From the NCBI GenBank assembly GCA_965276675.1, contig OZ255624.1:62001-126000 (forward strand): 64,000 bases of DNA. The letters run 5' to 3'. Origin of the DNA: G965276675 sp965276675 (GTDB lineage Bacteria; Acidobacteriota; Terriglobia; Terriglobales; Acidobacteriaceae). Shown in pieces: positions 1 to 8,211 of this stretch. The first letter of the stretch is position 1, and the number at the start of each line of letters is the position of its first letter. The notes below the pieces were generated by a model that worked only from the letters and a program-made list of their open reading frames with translations, made no database searches and had not been told where the DNA came from. Position numbers and translations under genes: made by a program.

Positions 1-1914
1 CTCGACCTCGTGCAGATGGGAAGCGCCTCCGGTATTGCGCTGATAAAGTGAAACCTTGCCGATCAGGAAGTCTGATAATGCACTGCCGGTGGAAGAACCA
101 TCAAAGGTGAAGTCTCCGGGATTAAGATAGTTAGCACTTGTATAATCTTGGTTTCTATACCAGTCTGCTCCGAACTTGAACTGATGGTTGCCACGTACCC
201 AGGTAAAGGTGTCGGAGATTTCGCGAGTAGGAGCCCCTTCCATCAGGTTACAAAGACCCGATGAAGCGAGTGTAAAATATCCGGCCACATTAAAGTCCGG
301 CAGCTGAATTGGACCCTGAGAGTGGAAGTTCTGAACTCCAAGCTCCGTTGCGCCAGGTTGCGTTTTGCACGACAGATCATCGAAGACTTTAGTATAAGCC
401 CCACGTAGCTCGTTCAGTAGCGAAGGACTGAAAGTGTGGACGTCATTCAGCACGTAAACGTTCGTAAGATTATATGGCGATTGTGGGGCATAGTTCAGGA
501 AGCTCGAGTAAGTGAATGGATTACCTTCGTCCGTGCGATCCCGCAACCACATAAAGTTGAACGTATTGTTGTGTGCAATTCTGAAGTCTGACTTAATCAT
601 GATTTGATTGTCGTTGGTGGGAACGAGACCCTTTTGCTGGACTTCGCCGTTAGGTGCAGTCGACTGAGGAATGTAATCGTTCAACACTTTGATGGCGACA
701 GGGTCAAACTCCGATTGAGGAATGACGTATTCGCCTGCTGCGTTCTGTGGATAGAGCTTTCCTGTGTTCGGGTCCCGGATAGCGAACGGGAACCGGCCTT
801 GACGCATTTCGTCCGTGTAGGCAAACGCAGTACTCAGACTTTCCTGATGTCTCCGGAGGCCTTGATAGGACGCGTACCAGAACCATCTATTCCTTAGAAT
901 GGGGCCACCACCGGCTGCGCCAAATTGATTCTGCTTCAGAATGGCCTTCTTTTGTTTCGGATCTTCGAAGTAGTTTCTTGCAATCAGAGCGTCGTTGCGT
1001 AGAAATTCCCAAGCGCCTCCATGAAAACTGTTCGTCCCGCTTTTTACGATAGCGTTCAAGACCGATCCTGGGCTGCGACCGAGTTCCGCATCGTAGTTGC
1101 TGGTAACGATCCTGAATTCCTGCAACGTGTCAGGGGCTGGAAGGTTCGGGACATTATTGTTGTAATTACCAGCGTAAATCGCACCATCCAGCAATACTGT
1201 ATTTTCATTGCTCCGCGCACCATTGGACGACCAGTATGAACCACCGCGCCAGTAAAGCACATCGGGGACACTGATGTTGGTTATGCCCGTAGTCAACGAG
1301 ATTAGCTGAATGGGATTGCGTCCGTTCATCGGAAGTTCCGTAAGCTCGCGGCTGTCAATCACTTTTCCAATGGTTGAACTGGCCGTTTCAATTTGCGGTG
1401 GTTGCTCGGTAACTACTACTTGCTGCGTCGCTGATCCTACCTTAAGTGTGGCGTCAACACGTGCGTTCTGATTAAGCTGCAGCACAATACCTTTTTGAAC
1501 AAAGGTGGTGAAGCCCGCAAGAGTAATCTGCACTTGATAGCTGCCGTTCACAGGAAGAAGGGGCACCACATAGCTGCCTTGCTTGTCCGTAATCGCGCCA
1601 TAGGTTGCACCGGTAGCCTCATTCTTCACTGAAACAACGGCGTTGGCGATCGAAGCGCCCGAAGTATCGCTGACGCCGCCAATAATAGACGCGCTGGTAA
1701 TCTGTGCCGGGGCGCTATCAAAACAAACCGCACCGATCAGAAGAGCTATGACGAATAGCAACCCACGTCTGACCGCAAGCCGAGTGGAACAACGTAAGTG
1801 GCTCTCGCGAGCAGATAGGCTGGGCGCCCCGTCTGGATGCTTGCGGCCACTCACAGGTGGTATTCGGTATGCAACGCAATGCCGAAGCCTGCCCAGGGGA
1901 ACTGAAATGACCAT
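1..1914 (-). CDS. TonB-dependent receptor, Oar-like, C-terminus cut by window edge
   Basis: Outer-membrane beta-barrel receptor, likely for import of oligosaccharides or other large ligands. Hand translation of the minus strand gives an unbroken frame. A signal peptide (core LLFVIALLIGA, then SAPAQ) leads to a carboxypeptidase-regulatory-like Ig domain (SIIGGVSDTSGASI..), then a plug domain (ELPMNGRNPIQLIS, NTVLLDGA) and barrel sequence (WFWYASYQGLR, FNFMWLRDR, HQFKFGADWYRN) typical of the long acidobacterial receptors. About 640 residues are present and the rest lies left of position 1. The start is uncertain: ATG at 1914 and GTG at 1854 are both in frame and neither has a clear Shine-Dalgarno. 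The strong one upstream serves another short frame (see 1851-1943). The family is certain; the ligand is unknown. Confidence 0.9.
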   Translation of the reverse strand, partial: MVISVPLGRLRHCVAYRIPPVSGRKHPDGAPSLSARESHLRCSTRLAVRRGLLFVIALLIGAVCFDSAPAQITSASIIGGVSDTSGASIANAVVSVKNEATGATYGAITDKQGSYVVPLLPVNGSYQVQITLAGFTTFVQKGIVLQLNQNARVDATLKVGSATQQVVVTEQPPQIETASSTIGKVIDSRELTELPMNGRNPIQLISLTTGITNISVPDVLYWRGGSYWSSNGARSNENTVLLDGAIYAGNYNNNVPNLPAPDTLQEFRIVTSNYDAELGRSPGSVLNAIVKSGTNSFHGGAWEFLRNDALIARNYFEDPKQKKAILKQNQFGAAGGGPILRNRWFWYASYQGLRRHQESLSTAFAYTDEMRQGRFPFAIRDPNTGKLYPQNAAGEYVIPQSEFDPVAIKVLNDYIPQSTAPNGEVQQKGLVPTNDNQIMIKSDFRIAHNNTFNFMWLRDRTDEGNPFTYSSFLNYAPQSPYNLTNVYVLNDVHTFSPSLLNELRGAYTKVFDDLSCKTQPGATELGVQNFHSQGPIQLPDFNVAGYFTLASSGLCNLMEGAPTREISDTFTWVRGNHQFKFGADWYRNQDYTSANYLNPGDFTFDGSSTGSALSDFLIGKVSLYQRNTGGASHLHEVE

Positions 1915-1943
1915 AGTTTCGGCAAAACGGCCAGACTCTCCAT
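1851..1943 (-). CDS. Possible 30-codon leader ORF coupled to the TonB receptor
   Basis: ATG at 1943 is preceded by GAGGAGG at ideal spacing, the best ribosome site in this region, yet it opens a 30-codon frame (begins MESLAVLPKLW) that is not the receptor frame. Its TGA stop (1853-1851) overlaps an in-frame GTG of the receptor (1854-1852) as GTGA, the classical arrangement for translational coupling. No homology is recognised. Alternatively the good ribosome site is fortuitous, or a small indel has separated it from the receptor frame. Confidence 0.3.
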   Translation of the reverse strand: MESLAVLPKLWSFQFPWAGFGIALHTEYHL

Positions 1944-2125
1944 AATTCCTCCTCAAATTCGACTGATCCTTGACTTACCGCAAGGCCGCCGCTTGTTGTC
2001 TCTGAATTTGCAGCGTCTTCCGTGTGATCCGCCTCGGGATGTTTGCTTCGTTTTCAAAGCAGTCCTTGAAGAACTGATGAGCAATGGCGGGTGCAATTCC
2101 CCTGCGAAATTTACAAATGCAGAGG

Positions 2126-2154
2126 ACTATATGTTTACAACGCTGGGCTGTCAA
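2126..2154 (-). promoter_or_regulatory. Sigma70-type promoter for the TonB receptor
   Basis: On the minus strand TTGACA (2154-2149), a 17-bp spacer and TATAGT (2131-2126) make a near-consensus promoter reading toward the receptor. The predicted transcript start near 2119 leaves a leader of about 180 to 260 nt before the receptor start codons. This is the best-matching promoter found in the window. Confidence 0.65.
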
Positions 2155-2164
2155 TAAAAAAAAG

Positions 2165-2209
2165 TACAGAGTTCTGTAATGTAGACAGTACTCAAAATTG
2201 ACAGTACTC
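2165..2209. promoter_or_regulatory. Operator-like repeat array upstream of the TonB promoter
   Basis: Immediately upstream of the -35 box lie a perfect inverted repeat TACAGA-GT-TCTGTA (2165-2178) and two direct copies of GACAGTACTC (2184-2193 and 2200-2209) spaced 16 bp start to start. The right copy also contains a plus-strand TTGACA (2198-2203) followed 17 bp later by GATATA, so a weak divergent promoter may overlap. The geometry suggests binding of a dimeric regulator next to the promoter. The regulator is unknown. Confidence 0.45.
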
Positions 2210-2605
2210 GAGATTGTATTGATATAGTGCGAACGGCAGGTAGGGGGTAAGGTCGCTATTCTGCGATACGGAATATAAATTCTGTCTCCAGCCTGCTCGA
2301 CAGATTGGATGCAACCTCAAGTTTTTACATGAAGTGGATTCGCTGGCCTAATAGCGGAAGAAGTAGGTGATTTGGCCATAAACGCGGCTCTGTTGCATTA
2401 ACTAGCTGGGACGAAGACCAGCGTGGCCGTTTGGAATCAGGCAGCAATCTCGAATAGCTTGTTGAACGAACTTGGAAGCTCATACCCATCATGCACGCTA
2501 CAGAGACACAGCTCCAAGCAACAGAGAGAGCGGCTGTCGGAGGCGACTGCGCTTTGTCATCCACCCGCTTCCAGCGGGGTGCGACGCCTAACGCAGACCT
2601 GTTGC
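2210..2605. other. Non-coding stretch between the TonB regulatory region and the pseudo-receiver gene
   Basis: No convincing gene is seen on either strand: the open frames here are GC-driven and lack recognisable domains or ribosome sites. GGCTCTGTTGCATTA near 2382 faintly resembles the tip of some IS5/IS6-type inverted repeats, but no partner repeat or transposase remnant is visible. Confidence 0.4.
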
Positions 2606-3601
2606 CTAAGCCTCGACTGCTTCCAGCTCTTCTTCCAGCCCGTGCCGGCGAAGCAGGTTGGGCAAGTTCTGGGAGAAGGCAGAGCGCGGCATCACCATGT
2701 CGCATCCGGCTTCGGTGGCCTTTACCTTCAGATCGCCCTGCAGGTGGGAGAGGAAGCCGATCACCGACGTGCCCCGTTTCAGCTTCGCCTTGATCTTGGG
2801 AATCATCGTCAGCGGCTTGGCATTCACATTGTTCAAATCGAAGACGATCAGGGAGGGACGCGCCTCTTCTCCACCCTCGGTCAGGCGGGTCAGTGTCTCC
2901 TTGTCGGCCTTTAGAAAGCCGACCTTGACGCCCAGCTTCCGGGAGACCTCCTGGATCTTCGCCAGGAAAAAAAGGTCTTCGATGAAGAAGTAGATCCGGG
3001 TGGGCGCGTCTTCGCGAATCGGGATCACCGGAGCCGGACTGTACTCTTCCTCCGAGTAGAACCCGCTATGGGGCATGCCGCGGAACTCGCCATTGGAGTT
3101 GCCCTGGTTATCGGCGATATTGCCGTTGGCGCCCCCGCGATAGCTGTGGTCCATGGGGCCGACAAAGACCTGCTGACGGCGGCCGCCCTTGCCTTTACGC
3201 CGGGCCGATCCACCGCCTCCCTGCATGCGGCCATTGCCGTTCCCGTTATTCCCCTGGCCGCCGTAGCTGCCATTTCCGTTCCCGTTGTTGCCCCCGCCTC
3301 CATTTTTTGGGAAGAAGCGCTTCTGCGGTTTGGGCTTTTGTGGCTGAAAGGTTGGGCTGGCTTGGGTGCTTTGCCCGTTGGGAACGGGAATTTGGCCATT
3401 TTGCTGGGGGTTTGTTAAGGTTTGTGGCTGCTTCCCACCCTGAGGAGCTCCCCCGCCCTGGGAAGTTGCTCCCTTGTTGCGCTTGCGGCGTCGACGGCGG
3501 TGTCCGGGATTCTGGCCTGGCGTCTGCGTCGGGTTTCCACCCGGTGCCTGCGATTGTCCCTGCGACGGCTGCGCCTGGGGCTCGTTCTGCTCTGTTGTCA
3601 T
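2606..3601 (-). CDS. Low-complexity basic protein with C-terminal receiver-like domain
   Basis: 331 residues in two halves. Residues 1 to about 190 are disordered: Gln/Pro-rich start, an arginine patch (RRRRRKRNK), long Gly/Asn tracts (GGGNNGNGNG) and a second basic patch (ARRKGKGGRRQQ), a composition typical of RNA- or nucleoid-associated tails. Residues about 200 to 325 have the alternating strand/helix pattern of a CheY-like receiver (IYFFIEDLFF, PSLIVFDLNN, TSVIGFLSH, CDMVMPRSAF). The phospho-acceptor surroundings are unusual (FDLNN), so it may be a pseudo-receiver that is not phosphorylated. ATG at 3601 follows CAGGAAG. The gene stands alone. Function unknown. Confidence 0.8.
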   Translation of the reverse strand: MTTEQNEPQAQPSQGQSQAPGGNPTQTPGQNPGHRRRRRKRNKGATSQGGGAPQGGKQPQTLTNPQQNGQIPVPNGQSTQASPTFQPQKPKPQKRFFPKNGGGGNNGNGNGSYGGQGNNGNGNGRMQGGGGSARRKGKGGRRQQVFVGPMDHSYRGGANGNIADNQGNSNGEFRGMPHSGFYSEEEYSPAPVIPIREDAPTRIYFFIEDLFFLAKIQEVSRKLGVKVGFLKADKETLTRLTEGGEEARPSLIVFDLNNVNAKPLTMIPKIKAKLKRGTSVIGFLSHLQGDLKVKATEAGCDMVMPRSAFSQNLPNLLRRHGLEEELEAVEA

Positions 3602-4474
3602 GCGTGCACTTCCTGGTGCGCTAACTATGTAGTGCGTTAACTAGTTTCTATGCCTGCTGAGCGGCGCTGGAGCGCCCCCAACAAAGGAAAACAGCCCAAA
3701 GGAGACAGCAGCTTTTCCCGACGCTTTCGCGTCCGCGCTCACCCATGCCTCCGCGGAACTACTCAATGCGGAGCTCAGGGAGAGATTTCGGGTTTTGGTT
3801 TGGATGAAGCGTATCGTTTGATCTTCTAATACAGCGTTCTGTGCTGGCGTGCACCGCGCTCTCGCGCAGAAGGCAAACTCCCAGCCCTGAGTTACCTGCG
3901 AGACGCGGCCGAAAACCTACTTCACTCTCGAAAATGGGGCGAACCCGAACCAGCGTGCTCTGTCATCCACAACGTACGTGGAGTCATTCAACACCTGGAG
4001 GGCATCAGCCACTCGATAGGCAAAACTAAGCATACTGTTTCATTTACAGGATAGCAAGGGGGAAATTCTGCAGGTGCGCATCGTGCATGACTATAGTTTG
4101 GACGCGCCAGCAGCTCAGATGTCGAGCTAACTACACGAATAAACCGCCCACGAGGGGCGGCTTATTCGTTCATGGCCATCACTGGCCTCCCTAAGCACCC
4201 TGGTCTCCCGGGTGAAGTAAAGTCCGGAGGCGGCCGGCCCCCGTGGGTACCGTGCTCTGCTCTACCGGAAGTCTCGCTACGGGCTTCCATACCGCTCAGC
4301 CTCGTGCGTCTCTGGCTGCCCTCCTTTAGTGCAGTTCGCTTGCCGAAGTACGTCTTAATGGAATCAGCTATTTAGGAGCGGCTATCCAACCATCCCTTCT
4401 GAAAGCTGTAACCCAGCCAGGCCGGTCCCTTCTGCTTTCCATAGACTTCGCCCTCAGCAGGACCTGGCAGCCCT
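3602..4474. other. 870-bp gap without a convincing gene
   Basis: Short open frames on both strands lack ribosome sites and domain patterns. The only clear structure is the hairpin at 4136-4168. The segment from about 4180 to 4350 is rich in short self-complementary GC blocks (CCGGGTG, GGAGGCGGCCGGCC, CTACCGGAAG) and could form a structured RNA, but it matches no RNA family I recognise. Confidence 0.4.
4136..4168. terminator. Strong hairpin, probable terminator
   Basis: CGAATAA-A-CCGCCC, a short ACGA loop, then GGGCGG-C-TTATTCG form a long near-perfect stem with an AT-rich base. There is no long T-tract on either side, so intrinsic termination is likely but not certain. It lies 300 bp downstream of the mutM stop on the minus strand and far from any plus-strand gene end. 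Confidence 0.5.
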
Positions 4475-5413
4475 TTACCGCTGGCAAACAGGACAGTAAT
4501 GGGTGCCACGCCCCGCGACGATAATCCTCCGGATCGGGGTCCCGCACGTCAGGCACGGCTTCCTGGTCCGCATATAAACCCGGTGCTCCAGCTGAAAGAA
4601 GCCCCTTGCTCCGGCTGCATCCACATAATCGGAGACCGAGGAGCCGCCCAGCGCAATCGCCTCCCGCAGAACAGTCTGCAGCGCAGCGTGGAGCCGCCCC
4701 AGCTCCGCCCGGCTCAGTCGCGATGCCAGCCGCCGCGGCCGTATCCCTGCCCGGAAGAGGCTCTCGTCGGCATAGATATTCCCCACCCCGTGCAGTATTC
4801 CCTGGTTGAGCAGGGCGGCCTTGATGCTGGTCCGGCGTCCATGAAAGAGCGCCCGAAACGCCTCGGGTGTGACTGCAAGCGGCTCCACCCCGGGTCCCCG
4901 GAACCCCGCCAGCGGCCCCTCCGGTTCACCCGCTGGCTCCATCTCCGGAGTCTTCCCCGCTTCCGCCAGAGAGCCCACGGTCGTCAAGGCATGGAGGGGC
5001 AGCAACGCCAGCCGCCCAAAGCGCCGCGGGTCGACAAACCGTAGTTCACGGCCCGAACTCAGCCGCAGCACGGCATGGGTGTGCGGCGGCGCCGGCACAC
5101 TCGCGTCGGCAACCAGCAGCCGCCCTGTCATCCCCAGGTGCACGATCCACTGTCCTGAGATACACTGTGCCGGCATCTGCCCCGATTCGCCCCGCTCGCC
5201 CGTCTCCTCAGCTTCGCTCAGGTCGCACACAATGTGCTTGCCCACCCGGCGCACCCGTTCGATCCGCCGCCCCAGGAGCCCAACCGCCATCTCATCCGGC
5301 GGCGTCTTGAACGGCTCAGTTTTCGCGCTGAACCACACATCCTCGATGGTCTCCCCGCGGACGCGCTCATCCACACCCCGCGCCACGGTCTCCACTTCTG
5401 GCAGCTCCGGCAT
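4475..5413 (-). CDS. mutM: Formamidopyrimidine-DNA glycosylase
   Basis: Removes 8-oxoguanine and formamidopyrimidines from DNA and nicks the abasic site. The 312-residue product begins MPELPEVET, so the catalytic proline becomes the N-terminus after Met removal, with Glu3 beside it. The conserved lysine is in RRVGKHIVCDL near residue 60, and the helix-two-turn-helix in LNQGILHGVGNIYADE. The C-terminus carries a complete zinc finger (CLTCG..YCPVC) with the conserved GRGTHYCP arginine. An in-frame ATG further upstream (5497) exists, but family N-termini start at MPELPE. Divergent from purA with about 240 bp between. Confidence 0.96.
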   Translation of the reverse strand: MPELPEVETVARGVDERVRGETIEDVWFSAKTEPFKTPPDEMAVGLLGRRIERVRRVGKHIVCDLSEAEETGERGESGQMPAQCISGQWIVHLGMTGRLLVADASVPAPPHTHAVLRLSSGRELRFVDPRRFGRLALLPLHALTTVGSLAEAGKTPEMEPAGEPEGPLAGFRGPGVEPLAVTPEAFRALFHGRRTSIKAALLNQGILHGVGNIYADESLFRAGIRPRRLASRLSRAELGRLHAALQTVLREAIALGGSSVSDYVDAAGARGFFQLEHRVYMRTRKPCLTCGTPIRRIIVAGRGTHYCPVCQR

Positions 5414-5651
5414 ACCATCATTGTTACAGGGCTCAGGTCTTTGGGCAGAGCCGAGATCGGCGCCCAGGAGCCCACCCGGCTTTCCGCTCACCGGCAACCG
5501 TTATATGATCGAGGGCGGCGCACAGTCTTTCCGACGCGCCCTCCTGCCAACCCAAAACAGGTCGAAACGCCGCCGGGCAGCCTGCGGGAATAGTCAAGGC
5601 TGGAAGCGTGCGAAACGAGAAGCGGAGACGCGGGAGAAGAGCGGAGAACGG

Positions 5652-7325
5652 ATGCGAGCAAAGACTGCAGTCGTACTAGGCGCCCAGTGGGGCGATGAGG
5701 GCAAAGGCAAGATCGTCGATGTACTCTCCGAGCGCTTTGCCGTGGTGGCGCGCTACGCCGGCGGCCACAACGCGGGCCACACCGTCATCATCCGCGGGCA
5801 AAAGTTCATCCTCCAGCTGGTTCCATGCGGCGTGCTTCGCCCGGACTGCCAGGCCGTCATCGGCAACGGCGTCGTGCTCGATCCCATGGCCTTCCTCAAA
5901 GAGGTGGAGAAACTGGGCGAGCTGGGCGTTGACGTCCGCAGCCAGCTCTTTGTCTCGAACCGCGCACAAGTCATCCTGCCCTACCACCGCATGATCGAAC
6001 TCGCCTCTGAGAACGCCCCCGGCCGCACCCGCATCGGCACCACCAGCCGCGGCATCGGCCCGGCCTATGAAGACAAGATGCACCGCAGCGGCCTCCGCGT
6101 GGTCGACCTGCTCAACCGCAAGCTGCTCAAGACCCACATCGAGAACGCTTGCCGCGAGAAGAACGACATCGCCCACGCCCTCTTCGGCACCGATCCGCTC
6201 GATCCCGAGCAGATGTATGAGGAGTACGCCGAGGCCGCCGAGCGCATCCGCCCCTACGTCACCGATACCGCCCTGCTGTTGAACACTGCCATCAAGGCCG
6301 GCAAGAGCGTGATGTTTGAAGGCGCGCAAGGCACCATGCTGGACATCGACCACGGCACCTACCCCTTTGTCACCTCATCCTCCGCCACCGCCGGCGGCGC
6401 GGTCACCGGCACCGGCGTCGGTCCCACCCGCATCGGCACCGTCATCGGCGTCACCAAGGCCTACGTCACGCGGGTCGGCGAGGGCCCCTTCCCCACCGAG
6501 ATCCACGACGCCCCGGGCGAGCTGCTGCGCACCCGCGGGCAGGAGTTCGGCGCGGTTACCGGCCGCCCCCGGCGCTGTGGCTGGCTCGACCTGCCGCTGC
6601 TCCGCTACTCTAACCAGGTCAACGGCACCGAATGGCTGGTCGTCACCAAAATGGACGTGCTGGACGCCTTTCAAGAGATCCCGGTCTGCACCGGCTACCG
6701 CATCGACGGCAAAGAGACGGACATTATCCCCGCCGACGTGAGCGGCCTGGAGTCCATCGAGCCGATCTATACCAAACTCAAGGGCTGGCACAGCTCAACC
6801 GAGGGCATCCGCTCCTTTGACGAACTCCCCCCGCTTGCACAAAACTACCTCCGCTTTCTCGAGCGCGAATCGGGCGCAAAGATCGGCATGGTCTCCACCG
6901 GCCCAGATCGCGAGCAGACAATCCAGCTGCCCGCCTTCCGCGACGCGCTCGACGCCATGAGCACCATATCGACGTCTATGCCATCCACGCCGGCTATTAG
7001 CCACTCACAACCAGAAACCCCATCTCCCGGAGGAACCATGGTCAGCTTTACCGTTCGCATGCGCTTTGCCAGTGAAGATCGCCAGCAGGTCTCCGAGCTA
7101 CTCCGCGATCTGGCTGGAGCCTCCCGTCAGGAACCCGGCTGCGTCACCTACGTGCCTCACTTCATCGAGGGCGAACCCGACACGGTCCTCATCTATGAGC
7201 AATACGTCGATCAGGCTGCCCTGGAGGCTCACCGCGGGAGTGAGCACTTCCGCAAATACGCCATCGGCGGCCTCTCCCAGCTCATGCGCGAACGCTCCAG
7301 TGAGAACCTGACCGCCATCGTCTGA
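5652..7325 (+). CDS. purA: Adenylosuccinate synthetase, reading in frame into an ABM domain
   Basis: Converts IMP, aspartate and GTP to adenylosuccinate, the first committed AMP step. The start ATG follows GGAGAACGG. Residues 1 to about 435 are a complete PurA: P-loop GAQWGDEGKGK, catalytic His in GGHNAGHT, GTTSRGIGPAYEDK, MFEGAQGTMLD, and the C-terminal STGPDREQT. PurA normally ends about 20 residues after that motif, but here no stop occurs. The frame passes through a Ser/Thr/Pro linker into a 95-residue antibiotic-biosynthesis-monooxygenase domain with its own ribosome site, for 557 residues in all. The frame one base back reaches a TAG at 6998-7000, so a 1-nt deletion near the purA end is an alternative to a natural fusion. 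The PurA identity is certain; the fusion is not. Confidence 0.9.
   Translation: MRAKTAVVLGAQWGDEGKGKIVDVLSERFAVVARYAGGHNAGHTVIIRGQKFILQLVPCGVLRPDCQAVIGNGVVLDPMAFLKEVEKLGELGVDVRSQLFVSNRAQVILPYHRMIELASENAPGRTRIGTTSRGIGPAYEDKMHRSGLRVVDLLNRKLLKTHIENACREKNDIAHALFGTDPLDPEQMYEEYAEAAERIRPYVTDTALLLNTAIKAGKSVMFEGAQGTMLDIDHGTYPFVTSSSATAGGAVTGTGVGPTRIGTVIGVTKAYVTRVGEGPFPTEIHDAPGELLRTRGQEFGAVTGRPRRCGWLDLPLLRYSNQVNGTEWLVVTKMDVLDAFQEIPVCTGYRIDGKETDIIPADVSGLESIEPIYTKLKGWHSSTEGIRSFDELPPLAQNYLRFLERESGAKIGMVSTGPDREQTIQLPAFRDALDAMSTISTSMPSTPAISHSQPETPSPGGTMVSFTVRMRFASEDRQQVSELLRDLAGASRQEPGCVTYVPHFIEGEPDTVLIYEQYVDQAALEAHRGSEHFRKYAIGGLSQLMRERSSENLTAIV
7038..7325 (+). CDS. ABM-family (quinol monooxygenase YgiN-like) protein, internal start
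   Basis: ATG at 7038 is preceded by GGAGGAACC, a strong ribosome site, and encodes 95 residues with the dimeric alpha-beta barrel pattern of small ABM monooxygenases: MVSFTVRMRFA start, a PGCVTYVPH segment, VLIYEQYVDQAALEAH and SEHFRKYAIGG. Such proteins are typically cofactor-free oxygenases or related enzymes on quinols. The frame is the same as purA with no stop between, so it may be made both as a PurA tail and alone. The dedicated ribosome site suggests it was, or still is, a separate gene in a purA operon. Confidence 0.75.
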   Translation: MVSFTVRMRFASEDRQQVSELLRDLAGASRQEPGCVTYVPHFIEGEPDTVLIYEQYVDQAALEAHRGSEHFRKYAIGGLSQLMRERSSENLTAIV

Positions 7326-7358
7326 ACCCCAGAGGAAAGCGCTTCGCTCTCACACCCT

Positions 7359-7414
7359 GTCATCCCGACCGGAGTTCTCGCGAAAGCGAGAACGCAGCGG
7401 AGGGACCTGCTGTT
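7359..7414. repeat. REP-like intergenic palindromic element
   Basis: GTCATCCCGACCGGAG, then a perfect stem-loop GTTCTCGC-GAAA-GCGAGAAC (7374-7393), then GCAGCGGAGGGACCTGC. This layout (GTCATCC.., variable hairpin, ..GGACCTGC) resembles dispersed intergenic repeats I associate with acidobacterial genomes. Only one copy is seen in this window. It lies just downstream of the purA/ABM stop and could stabilise or end that transcript. Confidence 0.6.
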
Positions 7415-7534
7415 CCTCCCCTCCACACGCCAGAAAGGGTCTTCCTCCGAAATCTCTCACCCAGAAAACCGCTCTTTCCGCCTTCCAATGGCCGAAAGGT
7501 GCCATCCACTGCATCTCTTTGACGGTGTAGTCTA

Positions 7535-8050
7535 GTGCGGACTACCATCCAGACGCTTATGCATGCACTCCCAAGGCGGCGCTCGCGGCAGATCGACTTC
7601 GTCCTTCTGTTCCTTATTTTGCTGGTACCCTGCGTGCCCGCCTTCGCCCGTCCCGGCATCTTTCCTTTGCCGCACCACGACGATCGCCTACATAAGGAGA
7701 TCGAGGGCCTGGAGTCCGAGTGGCGCGCCTCACTCGTGCACAACGACGTCTCGACCGCCGAGCACCTCCTTGCCGACGACTACCTGGGCATCAATGCGAA
7801 CGGCACTCTCGAAACCAAAGCCGATGCCGTCGCCTCCCGCCGCGCCGGCATGCTCAAACTCACCCAGCTCAACCCCACCAACCTCAAAATCCGCGTCTAT
7901 GGCGACACCGCCGTTGTCGTCTCCCGGGTTCAGGTCCAAGGCACCAACGACAATCGCGACATCAGCGGGCTTTACCGCTACACCCGCGTCTACAACAAGC
8001 GCGCCGGCCAGTGGAAGATCGTCAGCTTCGAAGCCAGCCGCATCCAGTAA
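7535..8050 (+). CDS. Secreted or membrane-anchored DUF4440 (NTF2/SnoaL-fold) protein
   Basis: 171 residues from GTG 7535 (163 from ATG 7559). A hydrophobic segment (FVLLFLILLVPCVPAFA) after a basic stretch is a signal peptide or anchor. The rest is an NTF2-like domain: IEGLESEWRASLVHNDVSTAEHLLADDY, then TKADAVASRR, IRVYGDTAVVVSRV and the closing RAGQWKIVSFEAS typical of DUF4440. These domains are small ligand-binding or isomerase-like folds; no substrate can be read. No clear Shine-Dalgarno at either start. Confidence 0.8.
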   Translation: MRTTIQTLMHALPRRRSRQIDFVLLFLILLVPCVPAFARPGIFPLPHHDDRLHKEIEGLESEWRASLVHNDVSTAEHLLADDYLGINANGTLETKADAVASRRAGMLKLTQLNPTNLKIRVYGDTAVVVSRVQVQGTNDNRDISGLYRYTRVYNKRAGQWKIVSFEASRIQ

Positions 8051-8211
8051 CACGCTCGGTCCACGCTCGGTCTTGGGGGGAGACGGCCCGAGGAACCGAG
8101 GAGTTTCAGGCCACTCGCTAAACACCTTCATGAATGCGCGTCGCAAACATGCAGGTACAGCCTCGAAGTTAACCAATCTCATCCGGAGCACTTCCTAAGA
8201 GAGCAGACGGG

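Noticed and set aside
1975..2118. 47-codon open frame (..FFKDCFENEANIPRR..) on the minus strand in the TonB leader
   Set aside because: It looks protein-like and begins near the predicted transcript start, but has no start codon or ribosome site; probably chance.
2382..2396. GGCTCTGTTGCATTA, similar to some IS ends
   Set aside because: No opposite end, target duplication or transposase remnant was found nearby.
4869..5651. Open frame upstream of and in frame with purA
   Set aside because: It is antisense to mutM, arises from GC-rich codons, and has no ribosome site. PurA begins at the conserved MRAKTAVVLGAQWGDEGKGK, split by its own start at 5652.
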